From assembly GCA_021463345.1 (NCBI GenBank), contig JAJTYM010000024.1, forward strand, positions 1-54,620: DNA of 54,620 bases. The letters run 5' to 3'. Origin of the DNA: Pseudobdellovibrionaceae bacterium (GTDB lineage Bacteria; Bdellovibrionota; Bdellovibrionia; Bdellovibrionales; JAMPXM01). Below the pieces are notes generated by a model, which saw nothing but the letters and a program-made list of their open reading frames with translations, was not told the origin of the DNA and did not search any database. Made by a program: the position numbers and the translations under genes. Shown here piece by piece: positions 8,313-17,215 of the stretch; position 1 is the stretch's first letter, and each line of letters begins with the position of its first letter.

Positions 8313-9126
8313 GATCCATTCGTTCGCTCCGCACCCATTCGCCCTGCAATGGCCGCTGGTGATCTCGCTGATCGCCGGCGGGCTGGCGGCGAGCGCCCAC
8401 TGCCTCTCGATGTGCGGCCCGCTCGCCCTCGCGATCGCGACCAATCGCAAACGGGCTTGGTTGCAACAGCTCGGGCGCGGCCTCGGCTATTCGCTCTTGG
8501 GAGCGATCGTCGGCGGCCTCGGGCCGTCCTGGGGCTCCTCCCGGCCGCCGACGCTCTTGTCCTGGGTGTCGCTCGCGCTGCTCGCGGCGGTGGTCCTCGT
8601 CAGCGCGGGAAAAATCCTGCGCGGCGACGCGCACGGCTCGTCGCCGCGGCGGCCGGCGGGATCTGCGATCGCGATGCGAATCTGGCAAGGAATCCTTCGA
8701 TACAGCCGGCGCGCGCCGGACGCGGGCGCGTTCACGGCCGGGCTCGCAACCTTCCTGCTGCCGTGCGGACAACTCTATATTTTCGCCGCTGCGGCGCTGG
8801 CGACGGGAAGCCCCGTCGGCGGAGCCACCGTCCTCGTGTTGTTCTGGCTCGGCACCCTGCCCGCGTTCGTCCTCGGACCCGCCGTGGTTCGACGCTGGGT
8901 CGGCCCTTGGGCGCAACGCGCCCCAAAGGTCGCCGCCGGATTGGTCTTGATCTCAGGATTCGTCAGTATCGCGCTCTTCGCGCGCCACTTGAGCGCGTGG
9001 CCGACGCCCTCGAACGCTCCGGACGGCGTTTCGAACCGTGCTCAGAGCCGTGCCCAAGACGACGCCCCGAGTAACGCCGCGCATGCGCGCGAATCGCCCG
9101 CGTCGACGCAGCACAACTGCCATTGA
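8293..9126 (+). CDS. SafE/DsbD_2-like membrane protein at the end of the cbb3 operon
   Basis: A 277-aa multi-spanning protein of the TauE/SafE-like, cytochrome-biogenesis (DsbD_2) superfamily, often found with cco genes. The first helix carries SAHCLSMCGPLALAIATN; the HC..MCG motif is conserved and suggests metal or thiol chemistry. A further LLPCGQLY motif begins the second half, indicating an internal duplication. The TTG at 8293 is preferred as start because AAGGAG precedes it by 8 bases and the overlap with ccoG implies coupling. Transported substrate unknown; copper or sulfur handling for the oxidase is an inference. It ends with a His/Cys-containing tail (HNCH). Confidence 0.75.
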   Translation: MSAPFSEIHSFAPHPFALQWPLVISLIAGGLAASAHCLSMCGPLALAIATNRKRAWLQQLGRGLGYSLLGAIVGGLGPSWGSSRPPTLLSWVSLALLAAVVLVSAGKILRGDAHGSSPRRPAGSAIAMRIWQGILRYSRRAPDAGAFTAGLATFLLPCGQLYIFAAAALATGSPVGGATVLVLFWLGTLPAFVLGPAVVRRWVGPWAQRAPKVAAGLVLISGFVSIALFARHLSAWPTPSNAPDGVSNRAQSRAQDDAPSNAAHARESPASTQHNCH

Positions 9127-9311
9127 ACCGACATTGAAGCGACTCCGCTCGCCGACTCCCCTCATCACGGACCCCGTCCGCGGCCACCTCGAACGCGCGC
9201 ACCGGAAATTATGCGCAAATCTACAAAAGCCGAGCCGCATACCCGCTCGCCGTCGCCTCGAGATTCATGTAGATTGCGGCGGTTCAGCACCGTGATCGCG
9301 ACCGGAGCGCC

Positions 9312-11711
9312 ATGAAGTTCACCGAATGTTCATCTGAGACCGCGACGATAACGATCCTGGATCGGATTTTCCGCCAAAGCCCCTCATGGATGACCGTGCT
9401 CTCGCTTCCGGACCACCGCTTCACGAGCGCGAACGAGGCCTATCACCACCTCATTGGGCGACGCGACATCATCGGCAAGACCGTCGCCGAAGTCTTCTCC
9501 GCCACGACCGCTCATGAATTCAATCGCCTTCTCGACGACGTCAACCGAACCCACCAGTCGGTCGTCGGCACGGAAATGCCGTTCAGGGTCGAATCGACCG
9601 ATGACGGCTCTCCCCGCTGCGTCTACGCGGACTTCGTCTGCGAACTCATCACGCGCTCGGACGGCTCGCCCCAATCCGTCGTCGCCATCGGCGGCGACGT
9701 CACCGAACGGGTTCGCACGCGGGAGAAGCTCAGCGCTCGCTCGCTCTGGCTGGAGAGCATCCTGGAACGGCTCGGCACCGGCGTCGTTTTATTCGACCCG
9801 AAAACCTGGGAACCCTTTTTCATGAACCAGGCCGCGCGGCGGATGACCAACGGCACGATGGAAAAACCCGGCGAGGGCCCGCTCAATTACCAAGTCCTGG
9901 ACGCCGACCGCGTCCCTCTGCCTCGTGACAAATGGCCGCGCGCGCGGGCCGCGCGCGGCGAGTCCATCATCGGTGAAAAATTCTCATGGGCCTCGCCGAT
10001 GGGTTGCAGGGATTTTCTCGTCTACGCGGGCCTCATGCCCCCCGGCTACGGCCGCGGAGAAGCGGCGATGATCTCGCTGATCGACATCACGGAACTCGCG
10101 CGCGCCGAGTCCCGGGTCGCGGCGTCGGAGCGAAAGCTCGACCAGATCTTCAACGCCGCCCCTTCGACCCTGACGCTCCTGGTTGGGCCCGACTTCATCT
10201 ACGAGCGCGCCAACCGCCAGTTCTTCGACATCACCGGATACCCTAAATCGATCCTCGGCAAACCCGCGCGCGAGGTTCACCAGGGCGTCGATGTCAGCGG
10301 CTTCCTGGAGATTCTCGATCGCGCCTACCGCACGGGCGAGCGTTTCGAGGGCAAAGCGCTGCCGTTCACCGCCAAACGCCCCGATGGCTCCACTCGCTTG
10401 TACTACCTGGACTGCTCCTACCAACCGATCCCGGGGACCGGCTGCGACGTCGAGGCGATCGTCTGCCAGACCGTCGACGTCACCGACCAGGTCAAAGCCC
10501 GCAAGGACCTCAACGAAAGCCATAAAAAATACCGACTCCTCTTCGAGAAGAGCCCTCTCCCGAAATGGGTGATCGAAACCGCCACGTCCAGGTTCGTCGA
10601 CGTGAATCGCGCGGCCATCGACCACTACGGTTATTCGCGCGAGGAGTTCCTGCGGATGACCGCCAAGGACATCCGCCCGCCCGAGGATATCCCCGACTTC
10701 CTGGAAATGATGGAACGCCCCCACGAATCAGGCGCGCCACCCGAACGACACCTGTTCCGTCATCGCAAAAAAGACGGCACGGTCATCCATGTCGAGGTCC
10801 TCGGTCTCGATCTCACCATCGACGGCCGGGACTGCCGGATCGCGACGATGGTCGACGTGACCGAGCGGCTCCTGAACCAATCCCGCCAAGAGGAGCTGGT
10901 CCGCACGCTGAAAGCGGCCAAAGAAGAGGCCGTGCGAGCGAACAAGTTGAAGTCGAGCTTCCTCGCCAACATGAGCCACGAGATCCGCACGCCCCTCGGC
11001 GCGATCCTGGGCTTCACGGACCTCATGCGCGACCCGAATCTCTCGCCCGAAGACCGCGAAACGTATCTCGATATCGTGACCAGGAACGGAGAGCAACTCG
11101 CCCAGATCATCGATGACATCCTCGATCTCTCCAAAGTCGAAGCGGGGCACCTGACCTTCGAGTTCAAGAGCGCCGATCCCGAACGCATCGCGCGGGACGT
11201 GACCTCGCTCCTCTCCCTCAAAGCGCGGGAGAAGGGCTTGACGCTCGACTTCAGGGCCGAGGTCTCGACTCCCCGCTCGTTCGTCACCGACGGCCTGCGC
11301 TTGCACCAGATCCTTTTGAACATCGTAGGGAACGCCGTGAAGTTCACGGCGGCCGGCTCGGTCAAGGTGCGCAGTTTCGCCACGACCGCCGAAAACGGCG
11401 ACGCCACCTTGTACTTCGAAGTGACCGACACCGGGATCGGCATCACAGAAAAGGCCAAAGACAAACTCTTTCACGCTTTCGTCCAGGCCGACGGCACGCT
11501 CGTCCGCGAGTTCGGCGGATCGGGCCTGGGCCTCGCGCTCTCCCGCCAACTGGCCCGCGGCCTCGGCGGCGATCTCGAACTCACCAAGAGCGCGAGCGGC
11601 GCCGGTTCCACGTTTTTGATCTCGATTCGCGAACCGTTCTCCCCGGCGCTTTCACCGGGGGCCCGGTCGACGACCGACATCAATCTCTGGCGTTCCGATC
11701 CCGCCCGTTGA
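9312..11711 (+). CDS. Soluble PAS-domain sensor histidine kinase
   Basis: A 799-aa kinase without membrane segments. It has four PAS/PAC-like sensor units (about residues 15-140, 145-265, 270-400 and 405-525, each closing on a DVTE or DITE motif), a DHp domain with MSHEIRTPL (phospho-accepting His at about 556) and an ATPase domain with NIVGNAVKFT, DTGIGI and GGSGLGLALS. All catalytic boxes look intact, so it should autophosphorylate. No receiver domain and no adjacent response regulator, so its partner is elsewhere. The start at 9312 has GGAG upstream. Its last 32 bases overlap the convergent endonuclease gene. Confidence 0.9.
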   Translation: MKFTECSSETATITILDRIFRQSPSWMTVLSLPDHRFTSANEAYHHLIGRRDIIGKTVAEVFSATTAHEFNRLLDDVNRTHQSVVGTEMPFRVESTDDGSPRCVYADFVCELITRSDGSPQSVVAIGGDVTERVRTREKLSARSLWLESILERLGTGVVLFDPKTWEPFFMNQAARRMTNGTMEKPGEGPLNYQVLDADRVPLPRDKWPRARAARGESIIGEKFSWASPMGCRDFLVYAGLMPPGYGRGEAAMISLIDITELARAESRVAASERKLDQIFNAAPSTLTLLVGPDFIYERANRQFFDITGYPKSILGKPAREVHQGVDVSGFLEILDRAYRTGERFEGKALPFTAKRPDGSTRLYYLDCSYQPIPGTGCDVEAIVCQTVDVTDQVKARKDLNESHKKYRLLFEKSPLPKWVIETATSRFVDVNRAAIDHYGYSREEFLRMTAKDIRPPEDIPDFLEMMERPHESGAPPERHLFRHRKKDGTVIHVEVLGLDLTIDGRDCRIATMVDVTERLLNQSRQEELVRTLKAAKEEAVRANKLKSSFLANMSHEIRTPLGAILGFTDLMRDPNLSPEDRETYLDIVTRNGEQLAQIIDDILDLSKVEAGHLTFEFKSADPERIARDVTSLLSLKAREKGLTLDFRAEVSTPRSFVTDGLRLHQILLNIVGNAVKFTAAGSVKVRSFATTAENGDATLYFEVTDTGIGITEKAKDKLFHAFVQADGTLVREFGGSGLGLALSRQLARGLGGDLELTKSASGAGSTFLISIREPFSPALSPGARSTTDINLWRSDPAR

Positions 11712-13038
11712 CGACCGGCACCGGCGTGCACGGCAGACCGCGCGCTTCCATGGCCTTTTCCAGCGTGGCCGCTCGGGCAGGCTCGGCTTTCACTTCCTTG
11801 CGGGCGCTGCGGATCTTGTGAAGCGTCCCGTCCGCGTCGACGGCGAAAAGATCGTAGCTCGAAAACGGCGCGCCCGGGGTCCCGAACTCATCGTGGGCGC
11901 AAACGGCGACGATGCCGTCGAGGCGCGCCAGAACCTGGCCCTCGCCGTCGAGCACGGTCAGCACCCGGTCTTCCAGCGTCACTCCGGCCTTGGCGACCGA
12001 CGAACGCCGCTCTTGGGATGGATCCTGGCGGGCTTGATCCGACCGCCGCCCGCCCGAACCGTCGGTCGCCGCCCCCTCGTCACCGCGACCGAGCCGGTAC
12101 GACGTGGAATCGAAATCCGGGATTCGATCGACCAATTCCGGGAAGTCGATGAACGGGTTGCGATTGCCTTGGATCTCGTAGATTTCCTCGTTGCGCAGGA
12201 TGTCCTCGGCGTCGACCGGGTCCAACTTGTGCCACGCGCGCATGTAATGTTCCTCAAGCGGGCTCATCGCCGCGCGGTAACGGACCGCGAAATAAAACAG
12301 CGCGCGCGCCACGTTGCCTTTGTGCTGATCGGGGACTTCGTACCACCGCTGGTTGCCCGCGAGCGAATAACCGGCCGGCACCACGGGGGCACCGAGCCAA
12401 TTGCCGTCGCAACTCTGCTTTCGCCCTTTGGCTTCGTCGATCTCGCCGAATTCGTAATTGCTGCGGACCTGGTTCATCTTGCTGTCGGTCGGGAACAGAT
12501 GGTGCAAGTCGGTCTTCTGCGTTCCCGCGCGCTCATTGGCGTTGAAGCGGCTTTGAGGCCAGGTGTGTTCGGCGTTGATCACCGTATGCTCGGGGATCTT
12601 GCCGGGGCCTACGTTCGCGACGTCGTCCTGGGTGAGGAACCTCTGGCAGTACACGTCCCAAACCCGGTATTTGCCGCCGGCGTCGCGGCTCAGGTAGAGT
12701 TGACCGAACAACTTCTCCCTCGCGCGCGCGTAGCTGAGCTCCTTGCGCTCGACGCAGGTTTCGCCTTCGGCCAGCGACTCCGCTCGACAATCCGCGACGA
12801 GCCGAACGGTCGAACCGTCCTTCAAGACATGCGAGTCGCGCAGGATCTCGTACAGCCTGTCCTTCAATCCGGCGTCCCGCCCTTGGCCGTCGACCTCTCC
12901 CGAACCGCCGGTCGAACCGTCAAGAGCCGAGCCGTAATACGCGCGCGCGGCGGGAGCGGCGCCGCCCGCGTCCAAGGCGAGCGCATCCGCGACGGCGAAA
13001 ACCTGTAGAAGAGCGAACAAAGCGACCGATTTTTTCAC
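11680..13038 (-). CDS. Secreted endonuclease I family nuclease
   Basis: A 452-aa protein with a Sec signal peptide (MKKSVALFALLQVFAVADALA, cleavage near residue 21). The endonuclease I (EndA/Dns) core spans about residues 60-310. It contains HTWPQSRFN and KTDLHHLFPTDSKMNQVRSN, carrying the catalytic His and the Mg-binding Asn/His residues, and then YEFGEI. This enzyme degrades extracellular or periplasmic DNA. Residues about 320-452 are an extra domain of unclear type: a linker rich in Gly/Arg/Ser, then a beta-rich stretch and a Cys pair. Such nucleases usually need disulfides; several Cys are present. Convergent overlap with the upstream kinase gene. Confidence 0.85.
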   Translation of the reverse strand: MKKSVALFALLQVFAVADALALDAGGAAPAARAYYGSALDGSTGGSGEVDGQGRDAGLKDRLYEILRDSHVLKDGSTVRLVADCRAESLAEGETCVERKELSYARAREKLFGQLYLSRDAGGKYRVWDVYCQRFLTQDDVANVGPGKIPEHTVINAEHTWPQSRFNANERAGTQKTDLHHLFPTDSKMNQVRSNYEFGEIDEAKGRKQSCDGNWLGAPVVPAGYSLAGNQRWYEVPDQHKGNVARALFYFAVRYRAAMSPLEEHYMRAWHKLDPVDAEDILRNEEIYEIQGNRNPFIDFPELVDRIPDFDSTSYRLGRGDEGAATDGSGGRRSDQARQDPSQERRSSVAKAGVTLEDRVLTVLDGEGQVLARLDGIVAVCAHDEFGTPGAPFSSYDLFAVDADGTLHKIRSARKEVKAEPARAATLEKAMEARGLPCTPVPVVNGRDRNARD

Positions 13039-13257
13039 TGACCGACTCCCGATTTCATGATGGCGGGTTTATGGTGATACCGGCGAAAACAGCGAACCTC
13101 AACGATCTTGCAGGAGCCGGGCCAAAAGTTTCAATTCCCCGCCCGGCCTAAACGCGATACGGCGCACGAACGCCGACCACTCGGCTCCCCTATGGTGACA
13201 AAATGGGGACCGGCGCCACCGAGAGCGATCTCGGTTCACGCGTGCGCGCGACCTAGG

Positions 13258-13644
13258 TCACAGGCCGCCGCCCGGCCTCCCCATGCTCTGTTTTTTGAAT
13301 TTTTCGAAGTTCGCCTTGTCCGCGAAATAGAGGACCGAACCGTCCTCTCTGGCCGCGATCACCGCGCTCGCCTTGTCGATGGTCCGACCCGTCAGAGCGT
13401 CCTTGGCCTGGCGCGCGCCGGCTTCCTGGGTGAGGGTTTTTTTGCAGTTCTCGCAGCAGCCGTAGTACGTCTTGCCCGCGTGCTCGACCGGGATTTGCTT
13501 CCTGCCGAAAAACTGATCGTTCACCATGCACACCTGGTCGGTGGGCACGACCCGCGGCCCGTCCTTCGCTTGCGCGGGAGCCGCGGATCCGAGGAGCGCT
13601 GAGAACGCCGTCAAAGACGCGAAGAAAAGATGAAGAAAACGCAT
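13258..13644 (-). CDS. Exported Cys-rich YHS/TRASH-like protein
   Basis: A 128-aa protein with a signal peptide ending near APAQA (residue 26). The mature part has a TRASH/YHS-like metal-binding pattern: VCMVNDQFFGRKQIPVEH, then KTYYGCCENCKKTL, later a second half with VLYFADKANFEKFKK that keeps the aromatic/Phe positions but has no Cys. Proteins of this type bind Cu, Zn or similar metals; the ligand is unknown. The nearby gene upstream encodes a cation antiporter, but the 82-bp gap and separate themes make an operon uncertain. Confidence 0.65.
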   Translation of the reverse strand: MRFLHLFFASLTAFSALLGSAAPAQAKDGPRVVPTDQVCMVNDQFFGRKQIPVEHAGKTYYGCCENCKKTLTQEAGARQAKDALTGRTIDKASAVIAAREDGSVLYFADKANFEKFKKQSMGRPGGGL

Positions 13645-13726
13645 GCCGGACCTCGCAAGACAGGGGAGTCGATTTCGGCCAGCTTACCGCCGCGAAAGCG
13701 GCCGGGCAAACCCCGAACGGACGAAT

Positions 13727-14836
13727 CTAAGGGACAAAAGACATCACGAAATAGGCCAGGAGGATCACGGCGTGAACAGCTCCCTGAAGGAGCGTCGACT
13801 TCCCGGTGCCGAGGGTCAACGCCCCGACCAAAAACGTCGTGATCATGAACACCATGTTCTTCGGATCGAGGCCGAGCTCCAGCTCGCGGCCCTCGTAGAG
13901 CGAGTACGCGATCACCACCGGGACCGTCAACGCGATGCTGGCGATGCCCGAACCGAGCGCGAGGTTCAAACTCGTCTGCAGGCGGTTGGCGCGCGCCGAA
14001 CTCGCGGCCGCCCACGTCTCGGGAAGCAGGACGATCGCCGCGATCAGGAGGCCCACCGTCGCCTTCGGGGCCCCGAGATAGACGATTCCGCTCTCGATCA
14101 TCGGCGAGATCAGCTTGGCGAGCCCGATCACCGACATCAAACTGACGCAAAGGGAGATGAAGCTCAACCAGGCGTCCATGGCCGGGATCTCATGCACGAC
14201 TTGTTGCTCGCCCTCGAGCGACTCGTCGCCCGCCGGCTCGAAATACGCCTTGTGGCTCGTCGTCTGAAAGAAAATGAAAAGCAGGTACAGCAGGACGCAG
14301 ATCACGGCGACGAACACGAGTTGCGCGGGGTTGTACGTCGGCCCGACCGTCGTGGTGGTGTAGTTCGGGAGCACGAAGACGATCATGGAAAGGGTCACGA
14401 GCACGACGAGCAGGCTCTTGGAGCCCTGCACCTGGAACTCCTGCTCCTTGTATTTGAGCCCTCCCAGGATCAGGCACAGCGCCACTATGCCGTTGGTGAT
14501 GATCATGACGGCGGCGAACACGGTGTCGCGCGCCAGCCCGCTGGCGCCCGATTCCGCCTGACTCATCATCGAGACGATGAGGCCGACTTCGATGATCGTC
14601 ACGCAGAGCGCGAGCACGAGGGTGCCGAGTCCCTCGCCGATCTTATGGGCGATGATTTCGGCGTGGTGGACCGAGGACATGACGGCGACGCCCAAAAAGA
14701 CCGCGGCCATGATGGAAACCCAGTAGCTGGCGCCGACAAGGGGCTGGCTGATCAGGAAGACGATCAGGCAGAGGATCGAAATCAAATGTTTCGGCTCAAA
14801 CCCTTTGCGAACGAACTGAGCCGCGCTGATCATCAT
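13727..14836 (-). CDS. chaA: ChaA/CAX-type calcium/proton antiporter
   Basis: A 369-aa polytopic inner-membrane protein with about eleven helices in two homologous halves. The first CaCA repeat shows HHAEIIAHKIGEGLGTLVLA and VTIIEVGLIVS, and the sequence continues LARDTVFAAVMIITNGIVAL. The second repeat shows LLPETWAAASSARANRLQTS with the acidic exchange residue. This is the ChaA pattern (Na+/H+ and Ca2+/H+ antiport). The internal acidic loop (about 205-225, GDESLEGEQQ) is the usual cytoplasmic spacer. No partner genes nearby. Confidence 0.88.
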   Translation of the reverse strand: MMISAAQFVRKGFEPKHLISILCLIVFLISQPLVGASYWVSIMAAVFLGVAVMSSVHHAEIIAHKIGEGLGTLVLALCVTIIEVGLIVSMMSQAESGASGLARDTVFAAVMIITNGIVALCLILGGLKYKEQEFQVQGSKSLLVVLVTLSMIVFVLPNYTTTTVGPTYNPAQLVFVAVICVLLYLLFIFFQTTSHKAYFEPAGDESLEGEQQVVHEIPAMDAWLSFISLCVSLMSVIGLAKLISPMIESGIVYLGAPKATVGLLIAAIVLLPETWAAASSARANRLQTSLNLALGSGIASIALTVPVVIAYSLYEGRELELGLDPKNMVFMITTFLVGALTLGTGKSTLLQGAVHAVILLAYFVMSFVP

Positions 14837-14938
14837 GATGGCCCTCTCTTTGACGCGTTTTATTTGGGTCTAAAGAAAACGAGGGAGGGAGACAACGCCA
14901 TTGTACGAGCTCAGACGAATTTTATTTTTTGCCCCGCA

Positions 14939-16207
14939 TCACGTCGGCAGGAAAAGCCGGAGCCCTTGTTCGCAACGACGAACGAGGATCTCCTCTTCGT
15001 CACTCGCGAAGAACGAGACGACGGAGTGGATCCGCGCCCAATCGGCGGCATCCAAGCCCGGGCGGGAGAACTCCAGGACGACCGCGCCCTCTCGCTTGCT
15101 GCATGAGAGCTCCAATCCGCCTTGCCGGGCCCCCTCGGCGCCCTTCCGGGCGGTTTCGGCGATGAAACTCAAACTCAACGCGAGCAGATTGATGAGGAAC
15201 TTGTCGCGCAAGCGCACCTGGACCGCCGGGAGCGGCCCCCGATAGCGCACTCCCCCGGCGGCCTCCGTCACGTGACGGGCGAGGTTTTCGCTCTCACGCA
15301 AGGCCTCGGCCAACTCGATGCGGCTCCCCCTTTGCTCGATGACCGCCTTTTCGAGGCTCCCCACCATCTCGCTCACGCGCCGGCTGGCGTCCATCAAGGC
15401 CGCGCAATCCTTGGTGAGGTCGAGATGGTTGGCCAGGCTGTCCTGGAGCAGGGGCAGGCACTTCAGCAAGAACTCCTGTCTCTCCCGCCCGCTCGCGATC
15501 CGCTCCAAAAGCCCCAAAATCGGTTGAATCTCCGCCAGCGAGATCGCCAGAACCTCGGTCCCGAGCTTCAGCGCGTTCATGAGGTTGCGGACCTCGGCGA
15601 ACGCCGGCCGGATCGCCGCTTTCAACAAAGGCTCGGAAATCCTGACCTCGTCCCGCAACTCCTGGAGGCGCACGGACGCGCGGGCCGCGAGCTCCTCGAG
15701 CCTGACCTTGCTCTTTTCATCGAGATGGATCTCGGTCTTGTTGAGCACGCAGAGCGCGCCCACCGTCCGTCGGTTGAGGCGGACGGGAACACCGTAATAG
15801 GAGGCGATGTCGTATCGTTCGGCGAGCGAACGCGGGAATTCGGAATGCGCCAGGCAATTGCGGACTTCGAGCCGGCGGCCGCTGGCCACGACGAACTGGC
15901 AGAAGGTGGCGCAACGGTCCATGACCCGCGCCGCACGCAGCTCGTCCGGCAATCCGTCGTACGCCTTGAAGAAGTGCACGTTCCGCAGCGTCAATGAGAT
16001 GAGAGAGACCTCGTAGCCCGTTTCCGACCGGGCGGCGGCAACGATTTCCTGCAAGATGGCGTCCAGGTCTTCGTTCAGGACGAGATCGTAGTTGGCGCGC
16101 AGGACTTCGAGATCGATATTCGCGCTATGCGCCGCCGGGTGCGTCACCAGATCGCTCATACGGGCGCCATCCTCGCACCGCGAAAGCCCGGGATGATGAT
16201 CATTCAT
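14939..16207 (-). CDS. GAF-domain protein with a degenerate histidine-kinase-like core
   Basis: A 422-aa soluble protein. Residues about 35-195 form a GAF domain; YGVPVRLNRRTVGALCVLNK is a clear GAF signature. A long helical region follows (about 200-320). The last 100 residues (RDKFLINLLALSLSFIAET, then LELSCSKREGAVVLEFSRPG) look like the beta-sheet of an HATPase domain without an N box or glycine boxes, and no DHp histidine is evident. So it senses but probably does not phosphorylate. Start alternatives: ATG 16207 or ATG 16159; the latter has GAGGA about 11 bases upstream. No obvious operon partner. Confidence 0.65.
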   Translation of the reverse strand: MNDHHPGLSRCEDGARMSDLVTHPAAHSANIDLEVLRANYDLVLNEDLDAILQEIVAAARSETGYEVSLISLTLRNVHFFKAYDGLPDELRAARVMDRCATFCQFVVASGRRLEVRNCLAHSEFPRSLAERYDIASYYGVPVRLNRRTVGALCVLNKTEIHLDEKSKVRLEELAARASVRLQELRDEVRISEPLLKAAIRPAFAEVRNLMNALKLGTEVLAISLAEIQPILGLLERIASGRERQEFLLKCLPLLQDSLANHLDLTKDCAALMDASRRVSEMVGSLEKAVIEQRGSRIELAEALRESENLARHVTEAAGGVRYRGPLPAVQVRLRDKFLINLLALSLSFIAETARKGAEGARQGGLELSCSKREGAVVLEFSRPGLDAADWARIHSVVSFFASDEEEILVRRCEQGLRLFLPT

Positions 16208-16281
16208 TGAATTTTAGGATGGGTTTTCTAGATGACCGCTCAAACCCGCGCATGCGGCGGCCACGCGAGGCTCGCACGGCG

Positions 16282-16313
16282 AAAAAAAAGGCTCCAGGGG
16301 GCCGCCTGGAGCC
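16282..16313 (-). terminator. Rho-independent terminator for the exported-protein gene
   Basis: A perfect 9-bp stem, GGCTCCAGG (16290-16298) with CCTGGAGCC (16305-16313), flanked on its left by eight A (16282-16289). Read on the minus strand this is a G+C-rich hairpin followed by eight U, 25 bases after the stop codon of the gene at 16339-17082. Confidence 0.9.
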
Positions 16314-16338
16314 TTTACGAACCGATCGGCGGAGGTCG

Positions 16339-17082
16339 TTACTTCGCCGCTTCCGATTCGACCTTTCCGGGGAGGCTCAAGTCGCCGGACGCGACTTTAA
16401 AGACGTTCTCCACGCAAAGGAGAGGCGAGTGGACGCTCTCATTGACCCGAAGTCCCGCGGTGACCCCGTCGAATTTCGCGTTCCGCACGGCCGTGATGTC
16501 CTGGAAAGGAACTTTCACTTTCACCGTTTTGCCTTTGATGACCGGCGAGTACCCGGGGCTGTCGATGAAGATCGGCAGACCAGGCCACGTGAGCGGAAGC
16601 TTGGGTTTCTGCCCTTCCGGGATGTCCCGGACCTTCAGCGCCTTCGGCCCGCAAGCCTCGTCAGGCGTCAGCACGACCCAGTGACTGTGCCAGAGCCCGC
16701 CGTCATTGTCCGTGTTGCCGTCTCCGTTCTCATCGAAGAGCGGAGTGTCGTCGAAATCCGGGTGGGACGTCACCGCGAGGGAGAGAATGCCCGTGTCCTT
16801 CTCGAAACCGACTTCGCTCGGGTTCAAAGACGTCGGCCAAACGTAGGAAAAAACCCGCGAGCCCGCGAGCTTCCCCGTTTTCGACGGCTTCGAAGAGCCC
16901 GCCTTGGCGCTCGTCTCGATTTCGAAGACGGCGAGGTTCCCTTCCACCCGAATCGATGTTTTCACCATGTCGAAGGTCGCCTTCACCTTCTTGTCCGGCT
17001 TCGAGCTGATCGGGTGCGCTCCCACCGTCGGCGCGAGCAGCAAGACTCCCGAGGCGATCAGGATTTGACTTAATGTTTTCAT
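16339..17082 (-). CDS. Exported protein with a calcium-binding-type loop
   Basis: A 247-aa protein with a clear signal peptide (MKTLSQILIASGVLLLAPTV, then GA, with cleavage near residue 22). The mature protein is beta-rich. It contains FDENGDGNTDNDGG at about 117-130, resembling a DxNxDGxxD calcium loop as in thrombospondin-3 or dockerin repeats, directly followed by LWHSHWVVL. It has two widely spaced Cys that could pair. No family could be named. Monocistronic: own terminator downstream, 130-bp gap upstream. Periplasmic or secreted, function unknown. Confidence 0.7.
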   Translation of the reverse strand: MKTLSQILIASGVLLLAPTVGAHPISSKPDKKVKATFDMVKTSIRVEGNLAVFEIETSAKAGSSKPSKTGKLAGSRVFSYVWPTSLNPSEVGFEKDTGILSLAVTSHPDFDDTPLFDENGDGNTDNDGGLWHSHWVVLTPDEACGPKALKVRDIPEGQKPKLPLTWPGLPIFIDSPGYSPVIKGKTVKVKVPFQDITAVRNAKFDGVTAGLRVNESVHSPLLCVENVFKVASGDLSLPGKVESEAAK

Positions 17083-17215
17083 GGTCCTCCCTTGTTGTTC
17101 ATGACTCGTCGTTCATGACTTGTTGTTTTTGGCCCATTCCTGTTTCATTTGTCATGACGGCTCTTCGTTCGCGGGCGGCGCCACCACCCGGATCCGGCCG
17201 TTGCGGGGTGAAGGC

